Positions 42,095 through 50,427 are shown, counted from the stretch's first letter. The stretch: DNA of 50,427 bases from Bacteroidia bacterium (GCA_022842625.1 JALHPG010000012.1:1-50427); one strand, 5' to 3'. Numbers and translations: made by a program. Notes: generated from the letters alone by a model not told the origin.

Positions 42095-42163
42095 TAAAAC
42101 TATAAAAAATGAACTTTTGATGATTTTTTTCTTCAGCAACAGCCAAAATACTTCAGCAATGGA
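42095..42163 (-). promoter_or_regulatory. LytTR-type operator and promoter for the FG-GAP protein gene
   Basis: On the minus strand: TCCATTGCTGAAG (half-site 42159-42151), 11 bases, TTGCTGAAG (42139-42131), exactly 28 bases, then TAGTTTTA (42102-42095), 15 bp before the ATG. The two half-sites are identical over nine bases. It lies in the gap after the lytR stop at 42170. Confidence 0.78.
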
Positions 42164-42169
42164 CAATTT

Positions 42170-42913
42170 TTAAGCTGAAATTGCTGTTTCGAAATCTGTT
42201 TTTTTGTACTTAGATAGTTTTGCGAGTACATTGCCACTTAACTGAATAGTTAGATCTGATTTAGAGTACTGCTGTAAAAATTCTTTATTTATTAACCAGG
42301 ATTTATGCACCCGAATAAATTGCGGAAGGCTTTCAAGCAGCGTTTCAAAATGCTTTAAATTTTTACTAACGGTATATTTTTTATCCGGTGTATAAATAAG
42401 GCAGTAAGATTCTTGAGCTTCAATAGCAATAATATTTTTTACAGAAATAATATTTTGCTGACCCTTATCGCTAATAATAATATTTTTAATTTGTTTAGTC
42501 TCCAGCGTATCGTTAAGTAAACTTAAGCGCTCAGACTGTTGCAACATATTGCGATGGTTTTTAACTTTTTCAATACTAAACTTTAAACGGCCTATATCTA
42601 CAGGTTTTAACAAATAGTCAATAGCCGAAACCTCAAAGGCTTTAATAGCGTATTGATCATAGGCTGTAACAAAAATAATTTGGAAATCGATTTCAGTAAA
42701 AAACTTAACTATTTCAAAGCCGGAATAATTAGGCATTTCAATATCTAAAAAAACAAGATCTGGTTGATGCTCTTTAATTGCCGCAACTGCTTCCGGAATG
42801 TTTTCGCATTTGGTCAATAATTCTACATCAGGGCAAAATCGCTGAAGCAAATTTTGCAGTACATCCCTTGCACTTTCTTCATCATCAACCAATATGGCTT
42901 TTAGTTTACTCAT
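42170..42913 (-). CDS. LytTR-family response regulator
   Basis: A 247-residue regulator of the LytR/AlgR group. The receiver has ILVDDEESARDVL at the N-terminus, the phospho-acceptor Asp57 in LVFLDIEMPNYSGFE and Lys in IDYLLKPVDIG. The LytTR DNA-binding domain (about residues 140-245) shows NIIAIEAQESYCLIYTPDKK, FIRVHKSWLINKEFL and VLAKLSKYKKTDF. LytTR proteins bind pairs of about 9-bp direct repeats 20-22 bp apart, which fits the operators described here. Its partner is the sensor kinase immediately upstream. An operator-promoter lies between the two genes, so lytR can be expressed separately and probably regulates itself. Confidence 0.93.
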   Translation of the reverse strand: MSKLKAILVDDEESARDVLQNLLQRFCPDVELLTKCENIPEAVAAIKEHQPDLVFLDIEMPNYSGFEIVKFFTEIDFQIIFVTAYDQYAIKAFEVSAIDYLLKPVDIGRLKFSIEKVKNHRNMLQQSERLSLLNDTLETKQIKNIIISDKGQQNIISVKNIIAIEAQESYCLIYTPDKKYTVSKNLKHFETLLESLPQFIRVHKSWLINKEFLQQYSKSDLTIQLSGNVLAKLSKYKKTDFETAISA

Positions 42914-42919
42914 TATCTG

Positions 42920-42989
42920 TAAAAATATAAAGCCTATTCAAAAAAAGTATGGATGTTTTAGCAATCATCTGTTTTACTTTAGCAATGGA
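42920..42989 (-). promoter_or_regulatory. LytTR-type operator and promoter for the regulator gene itself
   Basis: On the minus strand: TCCATTGCTAAAG (half-site 42985-42977), 12 bases, TTGCTAAAA (42964-42956), exactly 28 bases, then TATTTTTA (42927-42920), only 6 bp before the ATG. The operator begins right at the stop codon of the sensor kinase gene. The short distance suggests a nearly leaderless transcript. Confidence 0.72.
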
Positions 42990-45863
42990 TCAAAATTTAC
43001 GTTTTATGGGAATACTTAATGTAACTATTGTTCCTGCGGGCAAATTGTTTTCAAATAGATCTTCGTAGGCATAACCAAATTCGCCATCAAAAACATGACT
43101 TAAAATTTCTAATCGCTTGCCGGTGGCTTTTCCCGAAAAAGACTCATGTTCCTTATTTTGCCTTTGTTTTATTGCTTTTGCTTTATCTCGGCCAACCCCG
43201 TTATCTTCAATCCTGCATATCAACATTTCTTTTAATTCAAAGGTTACTTTTAGTTTCTTTTCTCCCTCTTTATGGAGTAAACCATGAGCCAATGAGTTTT
43301 CAATAAATGGTTGAATTAGCATGGGTGGGATCATTATATCCTCTACGCTATCAATTTTTATTTCAAAGCTAAAATTCTTTTTAAATCGCAATTTCTCTAA
43401 AGATAAATAAAGTTCAAGTAATTTTATTTCCTGATCAAAGTCAATAAAATCTTTTTCAGAATAACTAAGGGTTCTTCTAACTAAATCAGAAAATGTAGTT
43501 ATGTAAGAATAAGAGTTTTCTATATCTCCTTTTAAAACCAGATCTTGAATTGAATTTAGAGAGTTGAAAATAAAATGTGGGTTCATTTGTGATTGAATAG
43601 CTGCAAGTTTAGAAGCGTTTAACTCGTTTATTTGTAATAATTTTTTTTGCTGAATTTGTAATTGCCACCTGTAAATAATTATAATTAGTGCCAAAATCAC
43701 AACACTCAATAAAAAGATAAACCACCATCTTGCATAAATTGGATGTGCAATAACAAATGAATATTTTACAACATCACTAAACAGTCCTTGGTTTTCGGCC
43801 TTGACCATATATGTATATTCGCCTGGGGAAAGAGCGTTATAGGTTACTTGATTTACATCAAACTTATTAATTGTCCAGGTGGTATCATAACCAATTAATT
43901 TAAAGTGATAATTTATAGATTCTCTATTTCTTAAAACCGGCGAAGAAAAAATAAATTGCAATTTACGTTGATTGCTGTTAAAATTACCCGATTCATTTGG
44001 TGTTTTAGATTCATCGTTGATCAATATTTTATCAAAACGAACAGTTGGAATTTGGGAGTTTGTTTTTAAATAGTTTAGGTTAATTTGTTGTACACCTCCC
44101 GAATGACTAACCCAAAGCTGCTCGTTTTGCATTTTAAAGTCAATTACTTTTTGTGTCGAAAATCCAAACGTTGATGAAATAGATCGTAACAATTTACCTT
44201 CCATGTTAAATTGAAAAAATCCGTTTATTGAACTGGCAATTATAGTATTGTTAAATACAATAATTTTTTTTAATGGTTCTATTTTACCATTTATTTGGGG
44301 GTCTATTCTACCAATTACTCCTTTTTTATTAATAATAAGAATGCCGTTTTTTTCAGTACAGGCATATAATTTTTGGCCGTTTTCAAAAATGTGGGTTGGA
44401 AAAACATCTTCTTTGTTAAATGTTATTTTTTTAGCAACTTGATTTGAATCGATTACAAATAAGCCAATTGCGGTTGATACGTATAAAGTGGCATTTATAG
44501 AGTCGTACTCTAATGAATAAATACGGTGTTTTAATCCGCTAATTAATTTTGACTGTAAATTATTTTTTGGATCTTTTTGTAATTCAAAAAGCCCAACATT
44601 TGTACCTACATAATACTTGTTTTCTGAAATAAGTGCTGCATCTTTAAGCGAGGGGTAAAATATTTTTTTGATCTCACCGGTTTGTATATTGTATTCATGT
44701 ATACCGCCGTTGTCAAATAAAATTGTATTTCTATTTGGATTACCATAAATGTTTTCGATCGATCGTTTTGCCTTAATATTTAAATTACTAAGTTTTCCGT
44801 TTAAATAATTCCAAAGGTTTCCTTTAGATGTTCCCAGAATTAGACCATGATTTTTATTTGAATATAATGCTGTTACAGGATCATCGCGAAAGGAATTAAT
44901 AACACCGGGCACTTTTAGATCGGGAATTACCAGTATACCTTTATCAAAAGTGCTAAGTAAAATATTTCCTTCTTTATCTTTGTATACATCTGAAATAAAA
45001 TAATCTTCGAAGAAAAATTGGTTTTTATTTTCTTTGTTTTCGAAAAGCGCTACGCCTGGCAGTGTTCCTGCGATCCAAACTTCATTTCCGGTTACATAAA
45101 TTCTTTTAAAAGTGTTACCTGTAAATAATTTATTTTCTGAAGCCGGTTTTAGTTCAATAGTAACTGGATCGTAATTATACAGCTTCTGGTTTTGAATATC
45201 TAGTGCGTAAGTGGTTTTACCCGAACCGAATATTTTTAATATTGCTGTTGGGTCAAACAGCTCACTGTTTATTTTTAGTTTGTGTTTTGAAAATTTACCT
45301 TTTGAATAAACTAAAATGGTGTCGCAGCCACCTATATGGAAGTGAATTGATCGGTTTGGTGCAGTGAAGGAAGGGGAGAGGTAATGTTTTAGATTTGTTT
45401 GCCTAACAACCACAATTCCCTTTTTATTAATAATAAGTATTTTACGCGCGCCAACAACTAAATTATCGTCATCTGCAATTGATAAACTATTATCAGAGCT
45501 AGCCTCATCATCAGTTAATTCATAAAATAAACTACATGCATTATTTTTAATTTCGAATATTTGATTATTTAGGTTGTGGCAGTATATTGTACCTTCATTA
45601 TTAATTACAAAATTAAAAACAGAGCTGCTTTTTGTTTTTGCGCAATCTAATTTTTTATAGCTATAAAAATTGTAAAAGTAGATGCCTTCATTTGTAGCAA
45701 AATAGTAATTTAAATTTTTATCTTGTATAACATCATAAATTTGTGTGCCTCTAAATTGTTCCTCCCCAAGCATAAAATAGGAAGGTTGTTGCGCGTTACT
45801 TGTATAGTAAGCAAGGAAAATAATTGCAAACAGCCTTTTGAAAAAAGTTAGTTTATTTAGCAA
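42990..45863 (-). CDS. Propeller/Y_Y_Y-type LytS-class sensor histidine kinase
   Basis: A 957-residue sensor. It has a signal peptide (LFAIIFLAYYTSNAQ), then about 590 residues of periplasmic beta-propeller repeats of the two-component-regulator type, and a Y_Y_Y domain (FIFSSPVLRNRESINYHFKL to PGEYTYMVKAENQGLFSD). One membrane span lies near residue 710 (WWFIFLLSVVILALIIII). The kinase is of the LytS/His_kinase class: phospho-acceptor histidine in QSQMNPHFIFNSLNSIQDLV near residue 757, N-box MLIQPFIENSLAHGLLHKEG, and G-box ICRIEDNGVGRDKA. The start is TTG at 45861-45863. It is paired with the LytTR regulator downstream. The ligand is unknown; such propeller sensors often detect extracellular cues. 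Confidence 0.92.
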   Translation of the reverse strand: MLNKLTFFKRLFAIIFLAYYTSNAQQPSYFMLGEEQFRGTQIYDVIQDKNLNYYFATNEGIYFYNFYSYKKLDCAKTKSSSVFNFVINNEGTIYCHNLNNQIFEIKNNACSLFYELTDDEASSDNSLSIADDDNLVVGARKILIINKKGIVVVRQTNLKHYLSPSFTAPNRSIHFHIGGCDTILVYSKGKFSKHKLKINSELFDPTAILKIFGSGKTTYALDIQNQKLYNYDPVTIELKPASENKLFTGNTFKRIYVTGNEVWIAGTLPGVALFENKENKNQFFFEDYFISDVYKDKEGNILLSTFDKGILVIPDLKVPGVINSFRDDPVTALYSNKNHGLILGTSKGNLWNYLNGKLSNLNIKAKRSIENIYGNPNRNTILFDNGGIHEYNIQTGEIKKIFYPSLKDAALISENKYYVGTNVGLFELQKDPKNNLQSKLISGLKHRIYSLEYDSINATLYVSTAIGLFVIDSNQVAKKITFNKEDVFPTHIFENGQKLYACTEKNGILIINKKGVIGRIDPQINGKIEPLKKIIVFNNTIIASSINGFFQFNMEGKLLRSISSTFGFSTQKVIDFKMQNEQLWVSHSGGVQQINLNYLKTNSQIPTVRFDKILINDESKTPNESGNFNSNQRKLQFIFSSPVLRNRESINYHFKLIGYDTTWTINKFDVNQVTYNALSPGEYTYMVKAENQGLFSDVVKYSFVIAHPIYARWWFIFLLSVVILALIIIIYRWQLQIQQKKLLQINELNASKLAAIQSQMNPHFIFNSLNSIQDLVLKGDIENSYSYITTFSDLVRRTLSYSEKDFIDFDQEIKLLELYLSLEKLRFKKNFSFEIKIDSVEDIMIPPMLIQPFIENSLAHGLLHKEGEKKLKVTFELKEMLICRIEDNGVGRDKAKAIKQRQNKEHESFSGKATGKRLEILSHVFDGEFGYAYEDLFENNLPAGTIVTLSIPIKRKF

Positions 45864-46024
45864 ATATTTATGATCTGTTTTTTGAATACGCTTTGGTTTT
45901 ATTGTAATTGACCTATAATTCTGTTGGATTCATTCAGTTGGTTTTAAAGTTACTAAACTTTTTAGCTTTATCAATATCTAGTTGTGTATTAGATGAAATT
46001 CGCGCACAAATTAATGGAGAGTAT

Positions 46025-46558
46025 TTAATCAGTAACTTTTATTTTCCATTTATTTTTTAGATCATATTTTTTTTTGCTTATGCCTATTAACACCGGAGGT
46101 AATGTAATAACAATAATTGCTAATTGTATTACGGTCATTCTATCTGCCGCAGCTCTTCCTTTTGTCACAAACACAAGCGGCGTAAAAAAAACACTGCCAA
46201 CTGTTAAAGCGCCAATAGCCGCAAATGGCATCACCCACTGTCTTTTATTATAACGGTATGTTTTTAAATAGTTTATTTCTTGAATTGGGATCATAATGGT
46301 GTCGTTAACCCAATTAAATGGATTAGTATTTGTGCCATTATGTTTTAAGTTGTTTTCTATAATTTTTATTTCTGTTTTGCTACAACTTATTATTTTGGAG
46401 TGATAGTAATTGTTATTTGTTTTAATTTCAAATTTTTCGGAGAGATTTTGTGGTTTTATCTTGGTTGAATCGTATTTGTGAACTAAAACTAAGTTGTTTT
46501 GTGCAAACAGCGTTGCGCTAATAAGTAATAGAAAAATATGAATTCCTGAATTTTTCAT
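46025..46558 (-). CDS. Small membrane protein of unknown function
   Basis: A 177-residue protein from ATG 46556-46558 (MKNSGIHIFLLLISATLFAQ, a signal peptide or first span). The ORF could begin four codons earlier at TTG, which is less likely. A polar 90-residue region follows, then two hydrophobic segments (WVMPFAAIGALTVGSVFFTP and MTVIQLAIIVITLPPVLIGI) and a basic C-terminus. The region FEIKTNNNYYHSKIISCSKT resembles a small beta domain. No family is recognised. It lies between the sensor kinase and recA as a single gene. Confidence 0.65.
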   Translation of the reverse strand: MKNSGIHIFLLLISATLFAQNNLVLVHKYDSTKIKPQNLSEKFEIKTNNNYYHSKIISCSKTEIKIIENNLKHNGTNTNPFNWVNDTIMIPIQEINYLKTYRYNKRQWVMPFAAIGALTVGSVFFTPLVFVTKGRAAADRMTVIQLAIIVITLPPVLIGISKKKYDLKNKWKIKVTD

Positions 46559-46697
46559 TTTTATTTTCAAGTAGTCGGATCTAATCGATGAGGTAAGTAA
46601 ATCCTACAAATTTTTATAATTGTTTTTAAATATATGAATTTATATTACTGCGCATTTCCAATTAATTAAAAATTACAGATTTAATAAATTCTATAAA

Positions 46698-46735
46698 TAA
46701 AAAAAGCCACCCATTCAATTAAGAATGAGCAGCCT
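46698..46735 (-). terminator. Probable recA terminator
   Basis: On the minus strand a 13-bp stem with four G-T wobbles (46735-46723 with 46716-46704) and a six-base loop is followed by a run of at least seven T. It lies about 115 bp after the recA stop, the first terminator-like structure there. Confidence 0.65.
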
Positions 46736-46787
46736 CATTTAAACAATATCTCTTTAACAATTACCCGGCCATTTAGTTATACCAAAT

Positions 46788-46840
46788 GTGATGTAAGAAA
46801 ACCGAAAAGTCTCAAATTTCAATATTCACTTCTTACATCA
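46788..46840. repeat. Long-loop inverted repeat in the recA 3' untranslated region
   Basis: TGATGTAAGAA at 46788-46798 and TTCTTACATCA at 46830-46840 are perfectly complementary over 11 bp with a 31-base spacer. The structure sits between the recA stop (46850) and the terminator at 46698-46735. It has no T run of its own, so it is not a simple terminator. Confidence 0.55.
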
Positions 46841-46849
46841 GGGCTAAGC

Positions 46850-47905
46850 TTATTCTGCTGGTGCAGCTTCGGCAGCTAATGCAGCTTTAATTTTATTTTC
46901 GATCTCTTCTGCTAGATCAGGGTTTTCGGCAAACAATGCTTTAACCGCATCGCGACCTTGTCCTAATTTTGTGTCCTCATAACTAAACCATGATCCTGCT
47001 TTTTTGATGATATTTTTTTCTACACCAATATCAATGATCTCTCCAACTTTACTAATGCCTTCTCCAAAAATGATATCAAATTCTGCCATACGGAACGGCG
47101 GCGCTAATTTATTTTTGATCACCTTAACACGTGCACGATTTCCTGTTACAACGTCACCATCTTTTAACTGACTAATTCTTCTGATATCTAAACGAACCGA
47201 AGCGTAAAATTTAAGTGCATTACCGCCGGTTGTTGTTTCAGGATTACCGAACATAATTCCAATTTTTTCACGTAACTGATTAATAAATATACAGCAGCAT
47301 CCTGTTTTATTTATTGTACCTGTTAATTTACGTAAGGCCTGACTCATTAAACGAGCCTGTAAACCCATTCTGCTATCACCCATTTCACCTTCTATTTCGG
47401 CTTTTGGTGTAAGGGCAGCAACGGAGTCTACCACCACAAGATCAACTGCACCGCTACGAATTAAATTATCTGCAATTTCTAATGCCTGCTCACCATTATC
47501 CGGTTGAGATATTAAAAGACTTCCTGTATCTACTCCTAATTTTTCTGCATAAAAACGATCAAACGCATGCTCTGCATCAATAAAAGCGGCAATACCACCG
47601 GCTTTTTGAACACTTGCAATAGCGTGTATGGCTAATGTTGTTTTACCGGATGATTCGGGTCCGTATATTTCTACCACACGACCTTTTGGTAAACCACCAA
47701 TGCCAAGGGCAATATCTAATCCAAGCGAACCTGTAGAGATTGCTTCAACAGCTTCAATTTTGGTGTCGCCCAATTTCATTATGGTACCTTTACCATAGGT
47801 TTTTTCTAATTTGTCTAATGTTAACTGAAGCGCTTTTAATTTTTCAGAGTTTACAGTTTTTTTCTCTGTTGCCTCCATTACTTCATCTGAGTTTTTCTTT
47901 GCCAT
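46850..47905 (-). CDS. recA: Recombinase A
   Basis: RecA forms nucleoprotein filaments for homologous recombination and DNA-damage response. The 351-residue protein has the Walker A motif GPESSGKTT at residues 82-90 and Walker [20 protein letters not shown]. Loop 1 ([20 protein letters not shown]) and the L2-region [20 protein letters not shown] are present. So is [20 protein letters not shown] short acidic-alanine C-terminus ([10 protein letters not shown]) ends it. The ATG at 47905 is the normal start ([12 protein letters not shown]). Confidence 0.98.
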   Translation of the reverse strand: MAKKNSDEVMEATEKKTVNSEKLKALQLTLDKLEKTYGKGTIMKLGDTKIEAVEAISTGSLGLDIALGIGGLPKGRVVEIYGPESSGKTTLAIHAIASVQKAGGIAAFIDAEHAFDRFYAEKLGVDTGSLLISQPDNGEQALEIADNLIRSGAVDLVVVDSVAALTPKAEIEGEMGDSRMGLQARLMSQALRKLTGTINKTGCCCIFINQLREKIGIMFGNPETTTGGNALKFYASVRLDIRRISQLKDGDVVTGNRARVKVIKNKLAPPFRMAEFDIIFGEGISKVGEIIDIGVEKNIIKKAGSWFSYEDTKLGQGRDAVKALFAENPDLAEEIENKIKAALAAEAAPAE

Positions 47906-47938
47906 GATATTTCTTATTTATTGATTACGCTTTAAATA

Positions 47939-48035
47939 AAGTTAGGGTTTGTATTTTCTATCTCCTCAAGCCCTCTGCACTTTTTACCCTAACTTATGCA
48001 CAAATGTATGTGGTATTTGTAGCAATCTCTTGCTA
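47939..48035 (-). promoter_or_regulatory. recA upstream region: palindrome, -7 box and leader inverted repeat
   Basis: On the minus strand the order is: palindrome TAGCAA-GAGA-TTGCTA (48035-48020), then a TACATTTG -7-like box about 48013-48006, then AAGTTAGGGT (47995-47986) and its complement ACCCTAACTT (47948-47939) with a 37-base loop, then the recA ATG 34 bp further. No TTTG occurs at the usual -33 distance; the palindrome occupies that region, as an operator might. Function is inferred from position only. Confidence 0.45.
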
Positions 48036-48106
48036 TGATTTGTAGTATTTAATAAAAAAGTTATTTTGACCCGAAAAGCCTTATATTTAATGTATAAAAT
48101 ATAACT

Positions 48107-50224
48107 ATGAATAAACTAATTACTTCAATTTTAACTTTGGGCGTACTATCTTTTACCGCTCAAAACAACTCAAAAATTACAGGTGTTGTTAATATGAAAG
48201 AAAAATTGGATGCAAAAAATCGCATCTCTATTGATAAAGATAACGCATCACAAAAAAAAGCTGGATCACATATATCCTCTAATCATTCTATAACCGAAAA
48301 AGGTGCAGCGAGTGTTTCAAGTTTTACGAGTTTTTCTAGTTCATCCAATATTTACGGAGTTCTTTCGAGTTACTCAAAACCCTTGCATTATAATGATAAT
48401 ATAAATACTGTTTCGTTCATTCAACGTAAAAGCGCAAGCTATATTGGTAGTCCGAATGATAACACCGGTGTTATTGTAGCAATGATATCAGCTAATTGGG
48501 GTTCAACGTGGGATAGCACTTGTATTTATAGCGACGCAACAAATCCGGGTCGTTACCCGCAAGGTGCTGTATATAGTGCTCCGGGCAATACCAATGTCGC
48601 TAATGCCTACGTTGTAGGCTCGGGCCCAACTGTTGGCGGAAGCTCATGGACAGGTAATTGGTTTGCGAGCAAACAACTAGGTGCTCCAAGCTCAACGGTT
48701 TATAATAATGTTGCAAGTTCTGTGCCTAACGCACAACAATTTTTTAGTAGCGCCGGTCCTTTTGGTCCAAATGTTTATTCGAATGCTTTTGCGCAATATG
48801 GTTTTAATTCTTCTGATGACGGAAAAGTAAAATCACTAGGTATTTTAACACCCGATCCGGATGCTTCGCCTATCGACAGTAAAGGTGGGGTAATTCAAAC
48901 CGGAAGTTTTAATGCAGGTGTTTTTACTTGGAAGACAGATTCTTTTGCTCCTCCTGTTGTAATACAGTCTAGCGGTTTATTGCAAATGAATTCGAATGGC
49001 ATTATGGCTTGGAACGAAGCAGGAACAATCGGTTACGTTGTTTTTATTGGAAGTAAAACAGGGCAAACCCTTTCTAATAAAGGATGGCAGCCAATTGTTT
49101 ATAAAACTACCAATAGCGGTTTATCTTGGGCCTTAATTCCGGGTATTGATTTTAATACTGCCGCGTATCAGATAATTAAAAAAAGATTGGATGTTGTACC
49201 AACAAATTCGGCATTAGCAATTCCTTTCTTTAATCCTTTTGAAGGAATAGATTGTTCTGTAGATGGAAATGATAAATTGCATATTGCCGCTGTTATTGCC
49301 AGCACTGCAAGTGAGCACAATGATTCTTTAGCTTACACAAATGAATATTCATCCGAACAATATCTTTGGCCACACGGACCAAATCAACATCCATATTTAT
49401 ATGATTTTGTTGGAGATGGATCATCGGCATGGACTTTTTTAACGATCGATTCTTTATCAAGCGAAGCGCCGGGTAGCGTTTCAGGCTCACCGGGTTTTGC
49501 AGAAAATCCGTGGGATGATGATGCAGGAAAAGTAACTTCAGATTCGCGCGTGCAATTAAGTAGATCGCCTGATGGACAATATATTATTTACACCTATGCA
49601 GAGTCGGATACTGGCGCAACAACCGGCGGAAAAAAATGGAATACCATTCCTAACGTTAAGGCTAAAATGTGGAGTAGCAATAATGCTTTATATTCTCCTT
49701 TAAGTTCTAATAAAATAAATATTACTAAACCTTCGGTTAATCCTAATGCTTCTGTTGTAGGCAAAGCTATGTTCCATTATACTTCACCTACCTCTGGCAC
49801 AGCGGCTGTAAATGTGGTTGCAACCTCAGGTACAGTTCAGGTTAAATTGCCGTTAACGGTAACCAACAGTAATCCATATGTGCAAGGCACATCCAACACA
49901 CATTATTATTCTACCGAGAATTTAAATTTTATTTTCGCTCCACCAACAGGAATAAATGAGTTGAAAAAAGATGCAGTTCAATTCTCTTTATATCCAAACC
50001 CTGCAAGTCAAACATGTTTTGTTGAATTGGAAGGTGTTACCAATTCAGATCTTGAAATTTCGGTTTTAAATTATTTAGGCCAAGTTGTGAAACAAAAAAA
50101 TCACAAAGCCCAATATGGTAGTAATAAAATTGAATTGGATCTGAGCAGTATAAAAAGTGGAATTTATTTTGTAAACATTAAAAGTGGAAACAGTACATCG
50201 ACTAAAAAGTTGATCGTAGAATAA
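48107..50224 (+). CDS. Large secreted protein with T9SS type A sorting domain
   Basis: A 705-residue exported protein with a short signal peptide (MNKLITSILTLGVLSFTAQ). It has a Ser-rich low-complexity stretch (residues about 55-85), then a 500-residue region with beta-propeller or sialidase/BNR-like features (VAMISANWGSTWDSTCIYSD, YKTTNSGLSWALIPGIDFNT, VQLSRSPDGQYIIYTYAESD). The C-terminal sorting domain runs from FSLYPNPASQTCFVELEG to SGIYFVNIKSGNSTSTKKLI. The S-x-D-x-G-x-x-W Asp-box pattern is only approximate, so enzymatic activity is not claimed. It is a single gene, divergent from recA, with its own terminator. Confidence 0.85.
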   Translation: MNKLITSILTLGVLSFTAQNNSKITGVVNMKEKLDAKNRISIDKDNASQKKAGSHISSNHSITEKGAASVSSFTSFSSSSNIYGVLSSYSKPLHYNDNINTVSFIQRKSASYIGSPNDNTGVIVAMISANWGSTWDSTCIYSDATNPGRYPQGAVYSAPGNTNVANAYVVGSGPTVGGSSWTGNWFASKQLGAPSSTVYNNVASSVPNAQQFFSSAGPFGPNVYSNAFAQYGFNSSDDGKVKSLGILTPDPDASPIDSKGGVIQTGSFNAGVFTWKTDSFAPPVVIQSSGLLQMNSNGIMAWNEAGTIGYVVFIGSKTGQTLSNKGWQPIVYKTTNSGLSWALIPGIDFNTAAYQIIKKRLDVVPTNSALAIPFFNPFEGIDCSVDGNDKLHIAAVIASTASEHNDSLAYTNEYSSEQYLWPHGPNQHPYLYDFVGDGSSAWTFLTIDSLSSEAPGSVSGSPGFAENPWDDDAGKVTSDSRVQLSRSPDGQYIIYTYAESDTGATTGGKKWNTIPNVKAKMWSSNNALYSPLSSNKINITKPSVNPNASVVGKAMFHYTSPTSGTAAVNVVATSGTVQVKLPLTVTNSNPYVQGTSNTHYYSTENLNFIFAPPTGINELKKDAVQFSLYPNPASQTCFVELEGVTNSDLEISVLNYLGQVVKQKNHKAQYGSNKIELDLSSIKSGIYFVNIKSGNSTSTKKLIVE

Positions 50225-50245
50225 CGACCGTTCTCTTTTTGTTTT

Positions 50246-50277
50246 AAAAGCCTGCCAAAAAAATGGTGGGCTTTTTT
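50246..50277 (+). terminator. Terminator of the T9SS protein gene
   Basis: AGCCTGCCA at 50249-50257 pairs with TGGTGGGCT at 50264-50272, nine pairs with two wobbles and a six-A loop. It is followed by a T run 22 bp after the stop. Confidence 0.8.
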
Positions 50278-50364
50278 ATTTTTTAGAATGAAATATCAGA
50301 ATTCGGAATAATCAGAGTTTAATCCTATTTAAAGGCTCAGGCAATTAAATGTTTTTGATTCACC

Positions 50365-50422
50365 CTTCGACTCCGCTCAGGGTGACAGTTCCCTTATGCC
50401 GTCAGGCTGAGTGGAGTCGAAG
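50365..50422. repeat. REP-like palindrome at the right edge
   Basis: CTTCGACTCCGCTCAG at 50365-50380 pairs with CTGAGTGGAGTCGAAG at 50407-50422 (one G-T wobble). There is an inner TGAC/GTCA pair and a loop around 50387-50400. The motif belongs to the widely dispersed 'CTTCGACTCCGCTCAGGGTGACA' type of extragenic palindromes. Confidence 0.65.
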
Positions 50423-50427
50423 CCTTT

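Noticed and set aside
40428..42985. The repeated TTGCTRAAG blocks as a CRISPR array or mobile-element ends
   Set aside because: There are only three copies at 0.8-1.7 kb spacing, each just upstream of a minus-strand gene with fixed promoter geometry, and no target-site duplication or transposase is seen.

Overview
The window looks like a chromosomal segment of an AT-rich member of the Bacteroidota. Four proteins carry type IX secretion (T9SS) C-terminal sorting domains: one type B/gliding-motility type, partial at the left edge, and three type A. There is a SusC/RagA-like TonB-dependent receptor with an N-terminal carboxypeptidase-like domain, a LytS/LytR pair with a propeller sensor, and several promoters of the Bacteroidota form TTTG-N18-20-TAnnTTTG. 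Shine-Dalgarno sequences are scarce. I saw no phage, insertion sequence, CRISPR array or resistance island. I do not name a genus.

Layout. 1-6.6 kb: end of a T9SS cargo gene, a GT87-like membrane glycosyltransferase, an HTTM-like membrane protein, prfB with its programmed +1 frameshift, rsmA, a GT4 glycosyltransferase overlapping rsmA tail to tail, a SiaB-type kinase and a deoxynucleoside kinase. 6.7-10.5 kb: a five-gene minus-strand operon (lipoprotein, PolB-like exonuclease, gpsA, PAP2-like membrane protein, SDR epimerase). 10.6-16.5 kb: an M1 aminopeptidase lipoprotein, feoAB and a frameshifted outer-membrane-like gene. 16.6-24.4 kb: housekeeping genes (two hydrolases, UbiA-like protein, rlmB, nfu, metF, truB, CBS protein, pdxJ, HAD phosphatase, a CAU tRNA). 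A 245-bp multi-stem palindromic element lies between truB and the CBS gene.

24.5-35.8 kb is mainly signalling and surface genes. A 967-residue TPR protein is a fused tandem duplicate. An OmpR/PhoB-type regulator is divergent from a TonB receptor, which is followed by a T9SS beta-helix-like protein. The receptor and the T9SS gene have similarly placed upstream repeats with a period near 11 bp. Then come a SpoIIE-type phosphatase, a regulator with a degenerate receiver domain, and a small secreted protein. 35.8-37.6 kb holds small stand-alone genes. 37.8-45.9 kb is a coherent unit: lytS, lytR, an FG-GAP T9SS protein, a glycine-rich exported protein and another exported protein. Three promoters here (lytR, the FG-GAP gene, the glycine-rich gene) share a direct-repeat operator, TTGCTRAAG-N11/12-TTGCTRAAR, exactly 28 nt upstream of a TAnnTTTR -7 element. 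I read this as a local LytTR regulon and as the most interesting finding. 46-50.4 kb: a small membrane protein, recA with a palindrome and long inverted repeat upstream, a T9SS protein and a REP-like palindrome.

All calls come from reading the sequence and its translations without database searches. Family names rest on motifs and remembered family features.
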